A stretch of 64,000 bases of DNA, taken from NCBI GenBank assembly GCA_011319805.1, contig SJRY01000050.1:992001-1056000 (forward strand). The letters run 5' to 3'. Position 1 is the first letter of the stretch, and each line of letters begins with the position of its first letter. The notes under the pieces are model-generated. The model ran no database searches. It saw only the letters and a list, made by a program, of their open reading frames with translations, and had not been told where the DNA came from. Positions 11,041 to 22,385 of this stretch are shown here, one piece after another. Source of the stretch: Macrocybe gigantea. Taxonomy: Eukaryota; Basidiomycota; Agaricomycetes; Agaricales; Callistosporiaceae. The translations under genes were made by a program, and so were the position numbers.

Positions 11041-12490
11041 ATGGAATCCGCATCCTGTGGCAGTTCTGATTATGACTCCGACCATCTATACTATACTCCT
11101 GCCATATGCCGAGATGGCTTTTCTTTCAGAGATGGCAAATTTTGCGTGGATGGTGATTATCACCAACACGAGCGAGCGGACGCGAAGGAACTCTACAGGC
11201 TCCTGACATACGCACCCCCACCACCTCTGTTCACGAAAAAGGTACCGTCGCCAAACGGCAGCCAAAGGATACCCACAGGGACCCGGACGCGTCGTTTTAT
11301 ACGGCCCAAATGGCTCACTATGGCTTGAAGCCCCTGAAGACGAAGGAGCCCGCGAAAAAGAAACTGCTCAGTGCGTTTGCGGCAGGCGGAGATGCACTGT
11401 CCGTCCCGAGGCACATCCTCGACCTCGAGGCTGCTTTAGGGAAAGAGTGGCAAGAAGCTGACGAAGAAAGGCAACATCGTCTGAAGGTGGCCCAAGAGGA
11501 AGACGCAAAGAGGCGGAAAGAATGGGAGGATCTCCACCCAACGCCTCAGTATAGCTCTCATGCCAGCGGAATCCGCGAGGACCCCTTTGAGCTTGTTTCA
11601 GATGACTCTTTGATTCGCGAGCCATCCCCTGATCTGAAGCACGAAAGCCCCAACAGCTCATTGCGAAGCAAGATCAAAGACCTCTCTGGCGAGAAGGCGC
11701 GAAAAATCTTGCTCAATATCCTTGACTCAGATCCTAGGGGAGATGAAATCATCACAACCGCCTTGAATGCCCGTAACAGGCCTAGTAGAGTAGCAGGAAG
11801 AGAATACATGAGCGACGGGGTGAGTCGTCTGAAATCCATCATTGGTTCTACCACTGAGTGTGGTTGTCAACACAGACGCCGCTGAACCTGGCTGACTGGG
11901 CTGGAAGATACGTCGTACAATCCAAAGAACTCTCAGAGAATTGGCCAGACTACGCCCAGGGTGATGTGAAATTCGAGGTCTATCCCTCATCCACCAGCGC
12001 TCACCTGTGGGCCTCGTTCGACTTTGGAGTCATCTCCGGCGTCATGCGCTCGATCGGGAAACCACCTTCTGCCGCAGGTGAAGAAACCCGCGTCGAGTGG
12101 CGAGGGCGCGAGGCAGGCGAAGATGAGATGTCCTTCTCCAGCTACAATTGCGGGATTCTGCAATTTTACGGCAACGGCATCGTCGAGGCGAATATGCGAG
12201 GCGACATGTGCGGAAAATTCACCTTTTCTGGTTCCTTCGACGACAAGTTCGCCCAGAAAAGCGACGCCCGGCGGAAAAAAGATGTCAAGAGTTGGAAGAG
12301 GGAGTGGAGAAGTATCAACTATGACAATTATGAGGTCGAAAGAGTCGCCAGATGGGGGAAATGGGGCGGTGAGAGAGAAGATGAGAGCGCTTTTGAGAGC
12401 GACACGACCGTCGGCCACCATAAAAGGACTGAAGAACCTCACTTCGACAGTGACGAGGAATTGACAGAGTCATATGCGATGGCCTTCTGA
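11041..12490 (+). CDS. Paralogue 1 of a three-copy uncharacterised basidiomycete family (frame broken)
   Basis: Two exons (11041-11819 and 11876-12490) are separated by a 56-bp GTGAGT...CAG intron. The N-terminal half has YYTPAICRDGFSF, a LLTYAPPPP block, MAHYGLKPLKT and a charged helix. The C-terminal half has LADWAGRYVVQSKELSENW, AHLWASFDFGVISGVMRSIG and VEWRGREAGEDE. The last block resembles the [FV]xWRGRETGE motif seen in many uncharacterised mushroom proteins. The frame breaks at a run of five A (11236-11240): paralogues read TKKGTLAKRQP there, and one extra A would restore this. All else, including the intron, is intact. It could be an assembly error or a recent inactivation. The other copies lie at 17404-18711 and 18962-20379 on the minus strand. 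No enzyme motif is seen. Confidence 0.7.
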
Positions 12491-12943
12491 TTTCGCGGAC
12501 CGCAGTCTCAGGTCTCGGGTTTTATGTCAAACATGTTTTTCATAATGTACAACTCATTTTCGTCTTGCTTGAAGACTTGGCGACGAGGGCTGCATTTGAA
12601 CGTGATGACATGACTGGTCACCCAGGTGAGGATTGCAAGGATTTGGACCTGAAGGACTGCGGATTCTCCGTAGGATGCAAAAAAAGGGTGATGCTTGTCC
12701 ACAAGAAATGGTCCGAGGCCCATGTTGCACTCGAAATTAATGTACTGTACAATGTCCAAGTTATGAAAGGAGTGTACCACTGCGGAAAGAACGACAAAGA
12801 GTTGGCCAATTAATTATATGTATCCTAATTGTCATATTTAACGAGTGAGCTTAAAGGAGTGGGAAGAGGAAAAGAGTGTGTCTGCTGCAAGACAGTAAAA
12901 CAAAGGAAATTCTCTTTGGTTCATGTGCATGGTCGGCCAGGCC
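12491..12943. other. Convergent 3' spacer
   Basis: This lies between the 3' ends of paralogue 1 and the GH55 gene. An 82-codon plus frame at 12565-12813 overlaps equally long minus frames and has no supporting features. It is probably 3' UTR sequence. Confidence 0.45.
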
Positions 12944-15900
12944 CTAACTCTGTGACCACACTGTAACAGTCGAGGCGAACCCGTTCTGGTTGTCCTTCTG
13001 ATCGACGAGCCCACTCAAGCCACGGCTGACTTGATACGTCGACCCGATCGTCGACAGCGCAACAACCGAAACATCAGACGACTGTGTGTCGATGTCGAAG
13101 ATGTGCTGCTGGCACGAGGCTGTGTTCAGGCAGTCTTGGTTATAGTTCTGGAAAAAAAAAATAAACATGACGAGAATCGGTCAACATGTGAACTTTGCTT
13201 TTCAGGGTCGGGGGAGGGAGTTTAGGGTTGACCACTGACTTGGAAGAAGCTGTACAGGTTGGCGCCGAACAGCAGGATGTCGTGCGAGTTGTAGATGTGG
13301 AGTGACCATGCAGATGTGAGGCCCGCGGCGAAGAGCGGGTCTTGGAAAGCATGGTTAGGGACGAATGGCACTGGTGCTGGCGGCACCGGTTGGAAGTATG
13401 GCTGGAAACCGAGATCAAAACCTGTCAGGTAAACGGCTGGATGCACTAGTACTCACGGTTTCAGTCTGGATCAGTCCCATATAATGGTTCTCCGCATTGA
13501 CCAAGCTATATTGATACAGGACGTGGTGCTCAGCTGAAGGAGATGCAATCAATCTTATGAGGGTCCGACCGATATCTACTCGATACTTACAAGCTGGATT
13601 AAGGGGTTGAGGTTGAGATTACATCCTAACATCCGCAACAATGATAGTCGCTCACCAGTTCCAATCATCCAGACAGGGCCCTGGGACTCTGACAGAATTC
13701 CACGGCCGGAATAAATCGTCAATCTCGTCTCATTCTTGTTGTCCAGATCGTGATCGGCGAGCCAAACCCATGTACCCTAAGTGCAGCAAAACACTCAGCA
13801 GCCCGAAAAACACTGCGAAAGAATGAATGACGGACCTCGAGGTAAGCAGACGAATGCCGCGTGAGATGCAAAGCCAGAAATGCGGCAAAGCAAGCCGGGT
13901 TGTTGAGGTCCCCGTCGGTTGGGCATTGTTCTGCTTGTAAATTGGAGCCGGCAACTGTCATCGAATTGTTTTGAATTCATACTCGTTCAGCAAGTTCAAG
14001 AGACGTACCGCCGCCCAGCCTAACAGAAAAGAAAATGAATAACAATCTTCAATCTTTGAAATTAACGGAAGAAGTTTGGAGAAGCACCTAATATGGGAAT
14101 CCCACATTCCGGCAGCCCCTTGTTGTCCTCTCGGCTCGTGGACGTTCCATTCCACAACGATCGCTCCTGCAGCTACAGACGACATCATCTATCGAAACCG
14201 ACACTACAACCCGCACGCAAGGCTTTGCTCACCAGGTCCAATGGTCGTAAAAATCATGTCCGTGATCTCAACTACGCCCTCGCAGTTATTCTCGCCTACC
14301 TTGACGACAGGCCGCGGATGACGCTGGTCCTGGAACGCACGGCCAGATCCAGCGATCGTGGCCCAGGCCTCGCCAACGATCCGCGCTCCCGCAGGGATGG
14401 TTATCGTCGAAGTCACCACATAGGTGCCGGCGTCAAAGTAGATGATTTTGCATCCAGCAAACTGCGCATGGATCCCATGTCTGTGAGCTACAAGAATGCT
14501 CCGCACTTGCATACGACAAAATATCAGAGACAGACCTTATTCAGCACGGTCTGAATCGCGTGCGTATCGTCCGTCTTCCCGTCACCCTTCGCACCATAAT
14601 CTCTGACGCTGATAAACTGAGAGACTGCATAATCCGCATACTGTGGGTGCATCTTGCCAAATATCCTCCCTGATCGATCCAGTAACGAGGGCGGCTTATG
14701 CAGCGCGGCGACGCTGCCTTGCACAAACCCACCAGAGGAGTCTCCGTCTTTGTAGACATTGCCCTGAACCCAAGATTCGATCGTTTTATCCCCACCCTCG
14801 AGGACAACATCCCCTCCAGAGACAGCGACGGCTGTTGGAGTGTTGATGAGCATGATATTGTTGAGGACAAGGGATCCTGCGAGTGTGCCGTTGCTGGCTT
14901 GTGAAGTGGTTAGGAACGTCGGCGTGTCTTTGACGACAGCATCTATGATAGCGATGGAGCCTGTGTTCTTTAATTCACGGGATAATCAGCATGCGAATAC
15001 ACAATTTTTTGTCCTTTTATCGGGCATTACCTGAGTCTCAAACCCGATCTTAGGACAAAGTCAACATTCTGGCCTGAGGATGAAATTTCTGAACCAGCTC
15101 ACCGAACAATTATTGATATAGACTCCTTGGAAGGTCCAACCTGATAGCAGTTCGTCACTGCAACGAGGAAATGTATTGAAGCATAGCTCACCCCAATTCC
15201 AGACGTTGAAGATGGCAGTGCGGGAATTATTGATGGTGACATTGCGCACGGTGAATCTGAGCAACGACTTCAGGCACAGACGACGCAGGGCTAGTGGATA
15301 TGCTCTACTGTTGGTTTCCGACCCACATCCCAAACTTGCCTTGAGGTCCGTCAGCATGTTTAGCTTGGCACTAGGATAGGAACTGACCTCCGTTGAAGAC
15401 GAGATCTCCCATGAATCCACCGCTGCAAGATGAGTTTGTCGGTTGCATTGCGGCAATGACAGTCAGATAAGGCGTCACACCTCCCATTCTCCATGAAAAT
15501 TCCTAGCTAGAATTTCAGAACAGCAAAATAGGATAACCCAAACGCTGACAATACCTTGATGATTATTGTTCGGCTCAGTGGACATTTGGAAAACGATATT
15601 GATGAGAGATGTAGCCTGAGCAATCTGCCAATGTATTCCGGTCCCGGAAGCTTCTGGCGGCATTCTTCATGTTCATGTTCATCAATGAGTGGCATACGCA
15701 GACGAACGCAGACTTTACATACTGTCGAACATCGATGACGAAGTTCCTCACGGATCGCAGGCTGGCCTCACAGCGTGAGCGCATGAAAGACGAGCAGAAA
15801 CGAATTCAGCGTCCTCACAAGTTGTTCTGATTAGTGTAAAACTGCCCTCCCGCAATGTACGGGTCAGCATCTAGCCGACGGATCAGTGTATCGCTCGACT

Positions 15901-16631
15901 TGAAGGACAACATTTTGTACTCACCGATGACAGCTATTCCTTGAAAGTCTGATGAAGCAAGGAGCGTCGGCGGATTCTTCGCGTCTCCGATGAGTTGGGT
16001 GTAATAATAAGCAATGAGAGGGCGAGTAACGAGGTATTGTCTAGTGCAACGGTACATGTAAGTGGGCCATCCAAGATATCTAATCCACAGAGGTAGTCGG
16101 ATACCCTTTGGGGAAATACACAACGGCTGGTGTAATTCTGGACAAAAATGAGAAGCAAAAATTGCCGAGTTGGAAGAGCTGACTTACGTCGACGATGGGC
16201 AATCTCCTCCGCCGCACCGATTACCGCTCGAAATGGCCTGACTATATGAGCAAGACGTATTCAGCACACGCGCTTTCTTGACAACGATTAACACCTTTAC
16301 TTGATGGCTTCGGTATCATCAGTCACTCCATCTCCTTTCGCGCCAAAGTCCTAGCATTCAAAAGACACGTGTACCAACCATGAGCAACAGTGCTGAAAGA
16401 CTCCATGCACACCTTGACGTTCCGGAAGACCTGGTAAGCCTTTGGATCCGGGTTGTACGCGGAGATGCCCTGATGCTTGATGCTCTCCATCCAGAACGGC
16501 TCATCCGGCTTGGCTAAGCCTCGATCCAGCTCACAGCGATGGGCCTCAGCAGCAGGGGCCGCATTCGCAACGCCGATCATGGACGCGCTGCAAAGCAGAC
16601 CTAGGGTGAGGAGGAACAATTTGCCACCCAT
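12944..16631 (-). CDS. Secreted exo-beta-1,3-glucanase, glycoside hydrolase family 55
   Basis: GH55 enzymes hydrolyse beta-1,3-glucan of fungal walls or callose outside the cell. The start (16631) gives a signal peptide, MGGKLFLLTLGLL followed by an Ala-rich cleavage region. Then come FWMESIKHQGISAYNPDP and the tandem marks of the two beta-helix modules, DFGAKGDGVTDDTEAI near the N-terminus and DYGAKGDGKTDDTHAI in the middle. Other family blocks are TQLIGDAKNPPTLLASS, HWQIAQATSLINIVFQMS, NVWNWG, HPQYADYAVSQF, GAIVVEWNVHEP, GQQGAAGMWDSHIR and the C-terminal NYNQDCLNT ... GFASTVTVW. There are about 19 exons with introns of about 48-90 bp. Those I checked (for example 16351-16412, 16242-16300, 16188-16241 as exon 3) splice in frame. 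Total length fits the family (about 770-800 residues). No frame break was found. It sits between paralogue 1 and paralogues 2 and 3 of an unrelated family. Confidence 0.9.
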
Positions 16632-16692
16632 ACTGACCGGGCGAGAGGGAGAGAAAGGCCGAACCGTACAACGGGGCTCGTGTCGATGTTCA

Positions 16693-16699
16693 TTTTATA
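16693..16699 (-). promoter_or_regulatory. TATA box of the GH55 gene
   Basis: The minus strand reads TATAAAA here, about 62 bp upstream of the GH55 start codon at 16631. This is a typical distance for a fungal core promoter. Confidence 0.5.
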
Positions 16700-17403
16700 C
16701 GTAGCTCTACTATGTAAAGATCTCAAAGAAGTGGGTTCCGAATAGGATGCCGTCCGAGGGTCGATTGAGCGGGTCAATCAGCGGGCAGTGGACGTACGAT
16801 CAACAGGGACAATCAAACACTTGCTCCTGTCAGTGGTCAGAATTGCTATTCATACGCGTGTCCTGAAGGCCTGAAGCTTGAGTCCATGCAGCCTAGAATT
16901 CGCCCTTAATCATAGCGAAAAAATGCCAGCGACGCATGTTGGACATGGGCCGACAACAAGTTGACGGGACATTGCTTTCCATCCGCCAAGCCTCACTGTT
17001 TCCGTGCATCGAACCACCCAACTACACACGGTCAGTCTCAAGCCTTGTTCTGGTATGCTTGCGAACATGCCGTCGTTACTAGAGCGGATGGAAGAGCATT
17101 GTACCGGGGAAGATTCCGTCTTCTATCTATTCTCAGTTTGATTGTAATGATCAACGGGATGACATATGTCATGGCTAGACGGATCCTGCATTGTCGCAGA
17201 ACATGCCCGGTTCAATGATGTATTTCATTTTCTCCTGACAGGGTGGGTCCAAGGCGGGTCTTACAATTTGTCGATTTCCCATGTGGTGGGGCAACGTCGG
17301 CTCTTGTCATCACCGTGGGTGAGAGGCCAATGACATCGCAAAGATTGGACAGCGGAAAAAAAACATGGAGTCTGCGGATCGGAAGTCACAATCACCGCAA
17401 GAG
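16700..17403. other. Intergenic, no supported gene
   Basis: This is the upstream region of the GH55 gene and the 3' region of paralogue 2. Only short frames are present. Confidence 0.45.
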
Positions 17404-18711
17404 TCAAAGGTCCCCAAAGTCGGGCTCTTCCTCCCTTTCGTAGTGTCCAGTGCTTGTATCGCTTTCAAATGGACTGTCGTTCGTTCTTCCGCCGCCCCAA
17501 CCACCCCATCTTTCCCGACTCTCCACTTCATAATTGCGGGAATTGATCCCTCTCCACTCTCTCTTCCAGTTTGCGACCTTTGACTTCTGTGCAGCGGCAC
17601 TCACAGAGGCAGCCTTACCGACGAAAGAGCCTCGGAAGGAGAACTTGCCACCTAGTCCACCTCGCATCGTCGCTTCGACAGTGCCCTTTCCCGAAAATCG
17701 CAAGATCCCACAATTATTGCGGCCGAACGTTGTCTCGCCCTCTTCCCCGACTCGACCTCGCCATTCAAAGTGTACCTCTTCACCCACTGCAGTAGGCGGT
17801 TTCCCCAGCGACCGCATGACGCCCGTTACGATTCCGAGGTCGAAGGAAGCCCACAAATGGGCCTTGGTCGATGAGGGATACACCTCAAACGACTGGTCAC
17901 CTTCGGCTTGCGACCACTCTTCCGCGAGTTCCTTGGACTGGACGATGTAACTTCCAGCCCAGTCGGCGAGCGTCAGAGTCTTCTTCTGTGACGCAGACAG
18001 ATAAGCTGTTCAGCGCTGAAGAGATTGCATCCCGGATACTCACCCCAGCCCCTTTCCTTTCCTTTCCTGCCTTAACATGGTTTCCGCTGATGGCTGTGCG
18101 CGGCTTTTTGCTGGACGAGACCTTGCGTTTGCTGCCCGAAGGTCATTCCGCCCTTTTCCTTTCGATATGGAAATCGCCTCGGGCTCCGATTCTTCTTCGA
18201 AGGTAGACCCAAAGGCATCTTCATAAGTCCTTCTGGACGAAGTCTTGACTCGTTTGGCTGCTAGTCGCTGCTTCTTGGGGTGACGTTTGCGCGCTTTGTC
18301 CGCACTCTGCCACTCCTTCTTCAACGCAACCTCGAGCTCAAGAATGTGCTCTGGAACGGCAAGCAAGCCTCCTCCAGCTTCTAAAGCTGCTAAAAGCCTC
18401 TTCTTGGCGGATGCCTTAGTCTTTAGCGGCTTCAAGCCGTAGTGCGCCATCTGGGCTGCATAGAACGACGTGTCGCGCTCTTGGTGCGTGACCTTTGGTT
18501 GCCGCTTCGCTAGTGTGCCTTTCTTCGTGAGCACAGCAGGAGGAGGTGTATAGGTCAAGAGTTCGTAAAGCTCCTTCGCATCCATCCGTGTATGTCGATA
18601 GTAGTCGCTGGCAGCATAGAACTTGACATCGTCAAAGGCAAAGCCACTCCGACTTATGGCGGGAGTATAATATGGATTGTCAGAGCCGCTGTCAGAATCT
18701 CTGCCCGACAT
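17404..18711 (-). CDS. Paralogue 2 of the three-copy uncharacterised family
   Basis: Exons 18711-18044 and 17985-17404 flank a 58-bp GTGAGT...CAG intron at the same place as in the other copies. The start MSGRDSDSGSDNPYYTPAIS aligns with copies 1 and 3. LLTYTPPPAVLTKKGTLAKR and MAHYGLKPLKTK follow, then a strongly basic linker (many Lys/Arg, TSSRRTYEDAF). The C-terminal half reads YPSSTKAHLWASFDLGIV and FEWRGRVGEEGE, ending EEEPDFGDL. It is shorter than copies 1 and 3 between the two halves, where those have a SGEEARxxLxxILDS helix. The frame is intact. The basic linker might suggest a nuclear protein, but there is no direct evidence. The function is unknown. Confidence 0.75.
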
Positions 18712-18961
18712 GGATTTTATTGAGAAGAGTGCTGGTGGTCGAGAACAAGCTGGATGTACGACGCATGGTGTCAACTGTGCGTTATCATGTTAGGGACACA
18801 TGACCTTCCTGCCAGGCCAAAAAGGGTTATAGATATGTTCCCACCGATGATTGGTCTGCGAGATGTTCGAAAGCCAAGATGGCGAGCAGTGAGCGCGTTG
18901 AAAATTCTTTCAAAAGCGTCAGATATCATCATTCCTTAAGAGTAATGAGAGGGCCAGATTC

Positions 18962-20379
18962 TCAGTAAGCTTCGTCGTTCGAGTCCTCATTTGACAACTC
19001 GTCGAAATCAGGTTCTTCTTCCCTCTGATGATGTCCAGCAGTCGTATCGCTTTCGAACGGACTGTCGTCCTCTTCTTCGCCCGTCCACCTGCCCCATCTC
19101 GCAGTTCTTTCAACGTTATAATTGTATGAATTGAAACCCCTCCACTTTTGCTTCCATTGCTTGACATCTGCTTTCTGCTGAGCAGCATTCTTTTCGAGGA
19201 CTCTTCTATTGAAGGAACCCGAAAAAAAGAAATTGCCGCACGGCCCGCCGCCGATGTGGGCTTGAATAATACCATTTCCGTAAAATCGCAAAACGCCGCA
19301 GTTGTACTTGGAGAGCGTCATCTCGTTTTCACCGGTTTCTCGTCCTCGCCATTCGATACGAACGTCTTCACCTGCGACAGACGGAGGTCTTCCGATGGAC
19401 CGCATGACACCGGTGATGACCGCAAAATCGAAGGAAGCCCAGAGGTGAGCACCCGTGGATGATGGGTAGACTTGGAATTTTAGGTCGCGGTCGGCTTCTG
19501 ACCAATTGTCAGCAAGCTCCTTGGATTTCACGACATATACTCCTGCCCAATCAGGAGCGGTAAGAGGCGCCTGTATCACAATGAGTTGGGTTTAAGGTGA
19601 CACAAGTGGTTATAAGTTGGCGTTATACTCGCCCCATCGCTCTTGTACTCCTTTCCTTCGACTGCATGGTGCTTATTCCCGATATTGAGAGCAGTAGTAA
19701 CCATCGCCTTGCCTGAGGACCCCGAATCAAGGATTTTGAAAAGGGCGTTGCGTGCCTCCTCGCCAGATAGCTCCTGGATTTTAGTCCGCATTGGATCACC
19801 ATGGTCACTACGCTTCCTCCTTTTCTGTTCAGGGATCTCTTCACAATCCGACTCGTCTTCAGAGGACAGATGGACGTGATCCCTAAATGTCCGCTTTGCC
19901 GTCGTCTTGGTCCTGGGTTGCAGCTCCTGCAACTTTTGGCGCTCTTTCGCTTGCTCCTCTGCGGCCGCATCAAGGCGACGCTTTCGCTCCTCGTCTGCCT
20001 CCTGCCATTCTTTCCTTAGCGCCGCTTCGAGGTCAAGAATGTGTTGCGGAACAGTGAGCTGGCCTCCGCTAGCTTCCAAAGCAGAGAGCAGCTTCTTCTT
20101 GGCGGGATCTCGGGTCTTGAGCGGCTTTAAACCGTAATGGATCATCTGAGCGGTATAGAATGCTGCAGGTTCGTCTTTGGGCGGAATGGGCTGCCGCTTG
20201 GCTAGCGTTCCTTTCTTCGTGAACACAGGGGGTGGTGAAGTATATGTTAGAAGATACTCGAGACGTGCTGATCCTGCCCTCGCATAGCGACGGTAGTCGC
20301 CGTCTGTGTAGAACTCGTGACCATTAAAAACAAATCCATCCCGGCGTACGGCACCTGTGTAGTGTAAGTCTTGGGACAT
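18962..20379 (-). CDS. Paralogue 3 of the three-copy uncharacterised family
   Basis: Exons 20379-19633 and 19570-18962 surround an intron at 19571-19632. The homologous donor in copy 1 is GTGAGT. Here it reads GCGAGT, so frame-preserving splicing needs a GC-AG intron. The start MSQDLHYTGAVRRDGFVFNG aligns with the other copies. TKKGTLAKRQP, MIHYGLKPLKTRD and the LSGEEARNALFKILDS helix follow. The second exon begins APLTAPDWAGVYVVKSKELA and contains AHLWASFDFAVITGVMRSIG and IEWRGRETGENE. The frame is intact in both exons. The function is unknown. The copy lies 250 bp upstream of copy 2 in the same orientation, consistent with tandem duplication. Confidence 0.75.
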
Positions 20380-21061
20380 GGTTTTAGTCGAAGGTGCGAC
20401 GGGTCCCGACAGGGGCCATTTATTACATAAATAAGCACGGTCACCTGATCGCGACTGTTTTTCCTCAGACACTCGTCTGAGCGCTGAAGCGCTGACGTTC
20501 AACCCATTATGCATTAACGGGAATGGAGGGCTTCACAAAATGCACTTGGCAAGTACTTGGTGCTCTTCTGGTACTTGCACTGCCAAGAATGGGGTTTGAA
20601 CAATTACGTGGCTACTGGGCGCTTGCAGTTTCTGGGTGTCTTCTCAAAATTTTTGCTGGCTTGAGCGCGGGTGAGTCCTGCGACGTCTGAGACACTCGAG
20701 CCATACCACCTAGTCAATTCGAAGCTGTTCTTCGTATCATGTCGCCGTCGGCGCCACTGGTTCGAAACGAGGTGCCAATGCCAGGAGGCATGCCTGTAGC
20801 GCCTGTCGTTGAAGCACGCGGATACAATAACTCTCCTCGCATTGCCGACGCACGAATGATTCGTTTGAGCCCGTCCCCGTGGGCTCCGTCGCCTGGTAGC
20901 CGTCATTTGGAAACCAGCTTCTCCCCTTGGCACAAGCGGCACACTGCCGAATTTACAGGGCCGTCGAGACTATCCCGTGAACGTGTGTGGGGAGATCAGG
21001 CAGGCGTCCGCTATCGCGAACTTCGCACGGGACGGCAAACGGTCGCAGGCTCTAACGGGAT
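20380..21061. other. Intergenic, no supported gene
   Basis: Frames of about 110 codons overlap on both strands here (20604-20942 minus, 20739-21065 plus) and neither shows motifs. A GGTTCGAAAC string near 20758 resembles a tRNA B box but lacks an A box and a cloverleaf. Confidence 0.4.
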
Positions 21062-21750
21062 ATGAAGCGTGTTCTTGATAGTGCCCAGTTCCTGTCCGCC
21101 AACCTCGACCCTTGGCGAACGTCACTGCCTTATTTCTCAGTGCAGACATTCGAGCGGATTGAAGACGCCTCTGGCATTCTGATCGACAACCAGAAAAAGC
21201 TAATCGCCAGCCAGGTAAGCATGGTCGTTATATTCTTTAGGGCAATTTCATTGGACTGATTCCCGATGATTAATAGGATGCTGAGAAGAGTCGCACCTTT
21301 GACAAACCTCCTACCGCGGTGGAGAGATGCAAGTATCAGAACAGAGAAGACGAACATAAGTGCCGGACGTCGCTAACGCCCCTACAACTCCCCTGCTCAG
21401 GCACCGTTCCTCCAAAGGCCTGCTTCCACAGCGTCGACGGTCCGACTCTGCTTCTGTCCTTGCTTTTCCTCGATATAGCGACAGCAATGAGCAATCAGGC
21501 TTGGGGGGATCTTGATCCGTGGAAGCCAGGAGTAAATCACCCGAAGGAAACAAGATGCAGAAAGTTGCAGGCGCTCAGCAGCTGTTTTCGATTCATGACA
21601 GTACCTCATGATTGCCTTTGCATGAACTATCTGTGCTATGGTTGTGTCCCCGTACGATTGATTGCGGGATCGAGCTGGTCGCCCAGACCCAGAATGACGA
21701 GCAAGTCACGAAAGCGTTTGAAGGATTTCCGTTGTAAAAACAGATTATAA
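21062..21750 (+). CDS. Possible small two-exon gene of unknown function
   Basis: The model joins 21062-21214 to 21277-21750 across a 62-bp intron with a good GTAAGC donor and TAG acceptor, in frame. Exon 1 (MKRVLDSAQFLSANLDPW and on) looks like a soluble helical protein. Exon 2 begins DAEKSRTFDKPP and becomes Cys- and Arg-rich and less convincing after about 21400. No family is recognised. The true 3' end may be earlier. Confidence 0.3.
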
Positions 21751-21759
21751 TTAAGCACT

Positions 21760-22385
21760 AAAAGTACGAGTGATCATCGAAGAATCTAATCCAAAGGAGT
21801 GTGGGTGTGAGCTAGTTGTCAGTGACGTTAATATACTGCTGAAATAGCAAGGACGTGTTAATAATCATGGCAGAGAGGGCATGGGGATGGAATGCAAAGC
21901 AATTGCGCTAAATATAACAGTAGGAGAGTCGATGGAAGTAGCTACGTGAACAATGCAACCTAATTAAAAATGAGGGAATGAATGAAATGAAGGTATTATG
22001 TGCATAAGTGAGGCAACTGTTAAAGAATAGATAAGATACGATAGGGTATGGTCGCTGGTATCGGGGATTTGATTTGGCTATTTTCCTTTTTCTTCCATGT
22101 CTTCTCCTGATTTTCCTTTTCGTTATGTTACAGTGACTTCGGCGATATTGATAGTTGGTGGTGTCGGTATCGGTTTGCGGGTATTCGGCGATTGGGGAAA
22201 GACAAGTAAGGAGACTGAGAATGATGCACTAGAAAGACAGACGGATTAAACTGCTTGACGATGATGAAAGCCGAAAACTGAGCAAGGAGCAATGAAGTAA
22301 GAAACGCGAGAGGTATACTTTGATAGAGGGATTACTGCTGGAATGAACAAGCGAACGGATCAGGAGGATAGCCAGGCAAGCGCCA
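21760..22385. other. A+T-rich spacer, no supported gene
   Basis: The sequence is A+T rich with no frame worth reporting. It is probably the 3' region of the minus-strand gene that ends at 22386. Confidence 0.5.

Noticed and set aside
12565..12813. An 82-codon plus frame after paralogue 1
   Set aside because: It overlaps similar minus frames, has no features and lies in a convergent 3' region.
20750..20770. A tRNA B-box-like string
   Set aside because: No matching A box, acceptor stem or anticodon arm could be found around it.
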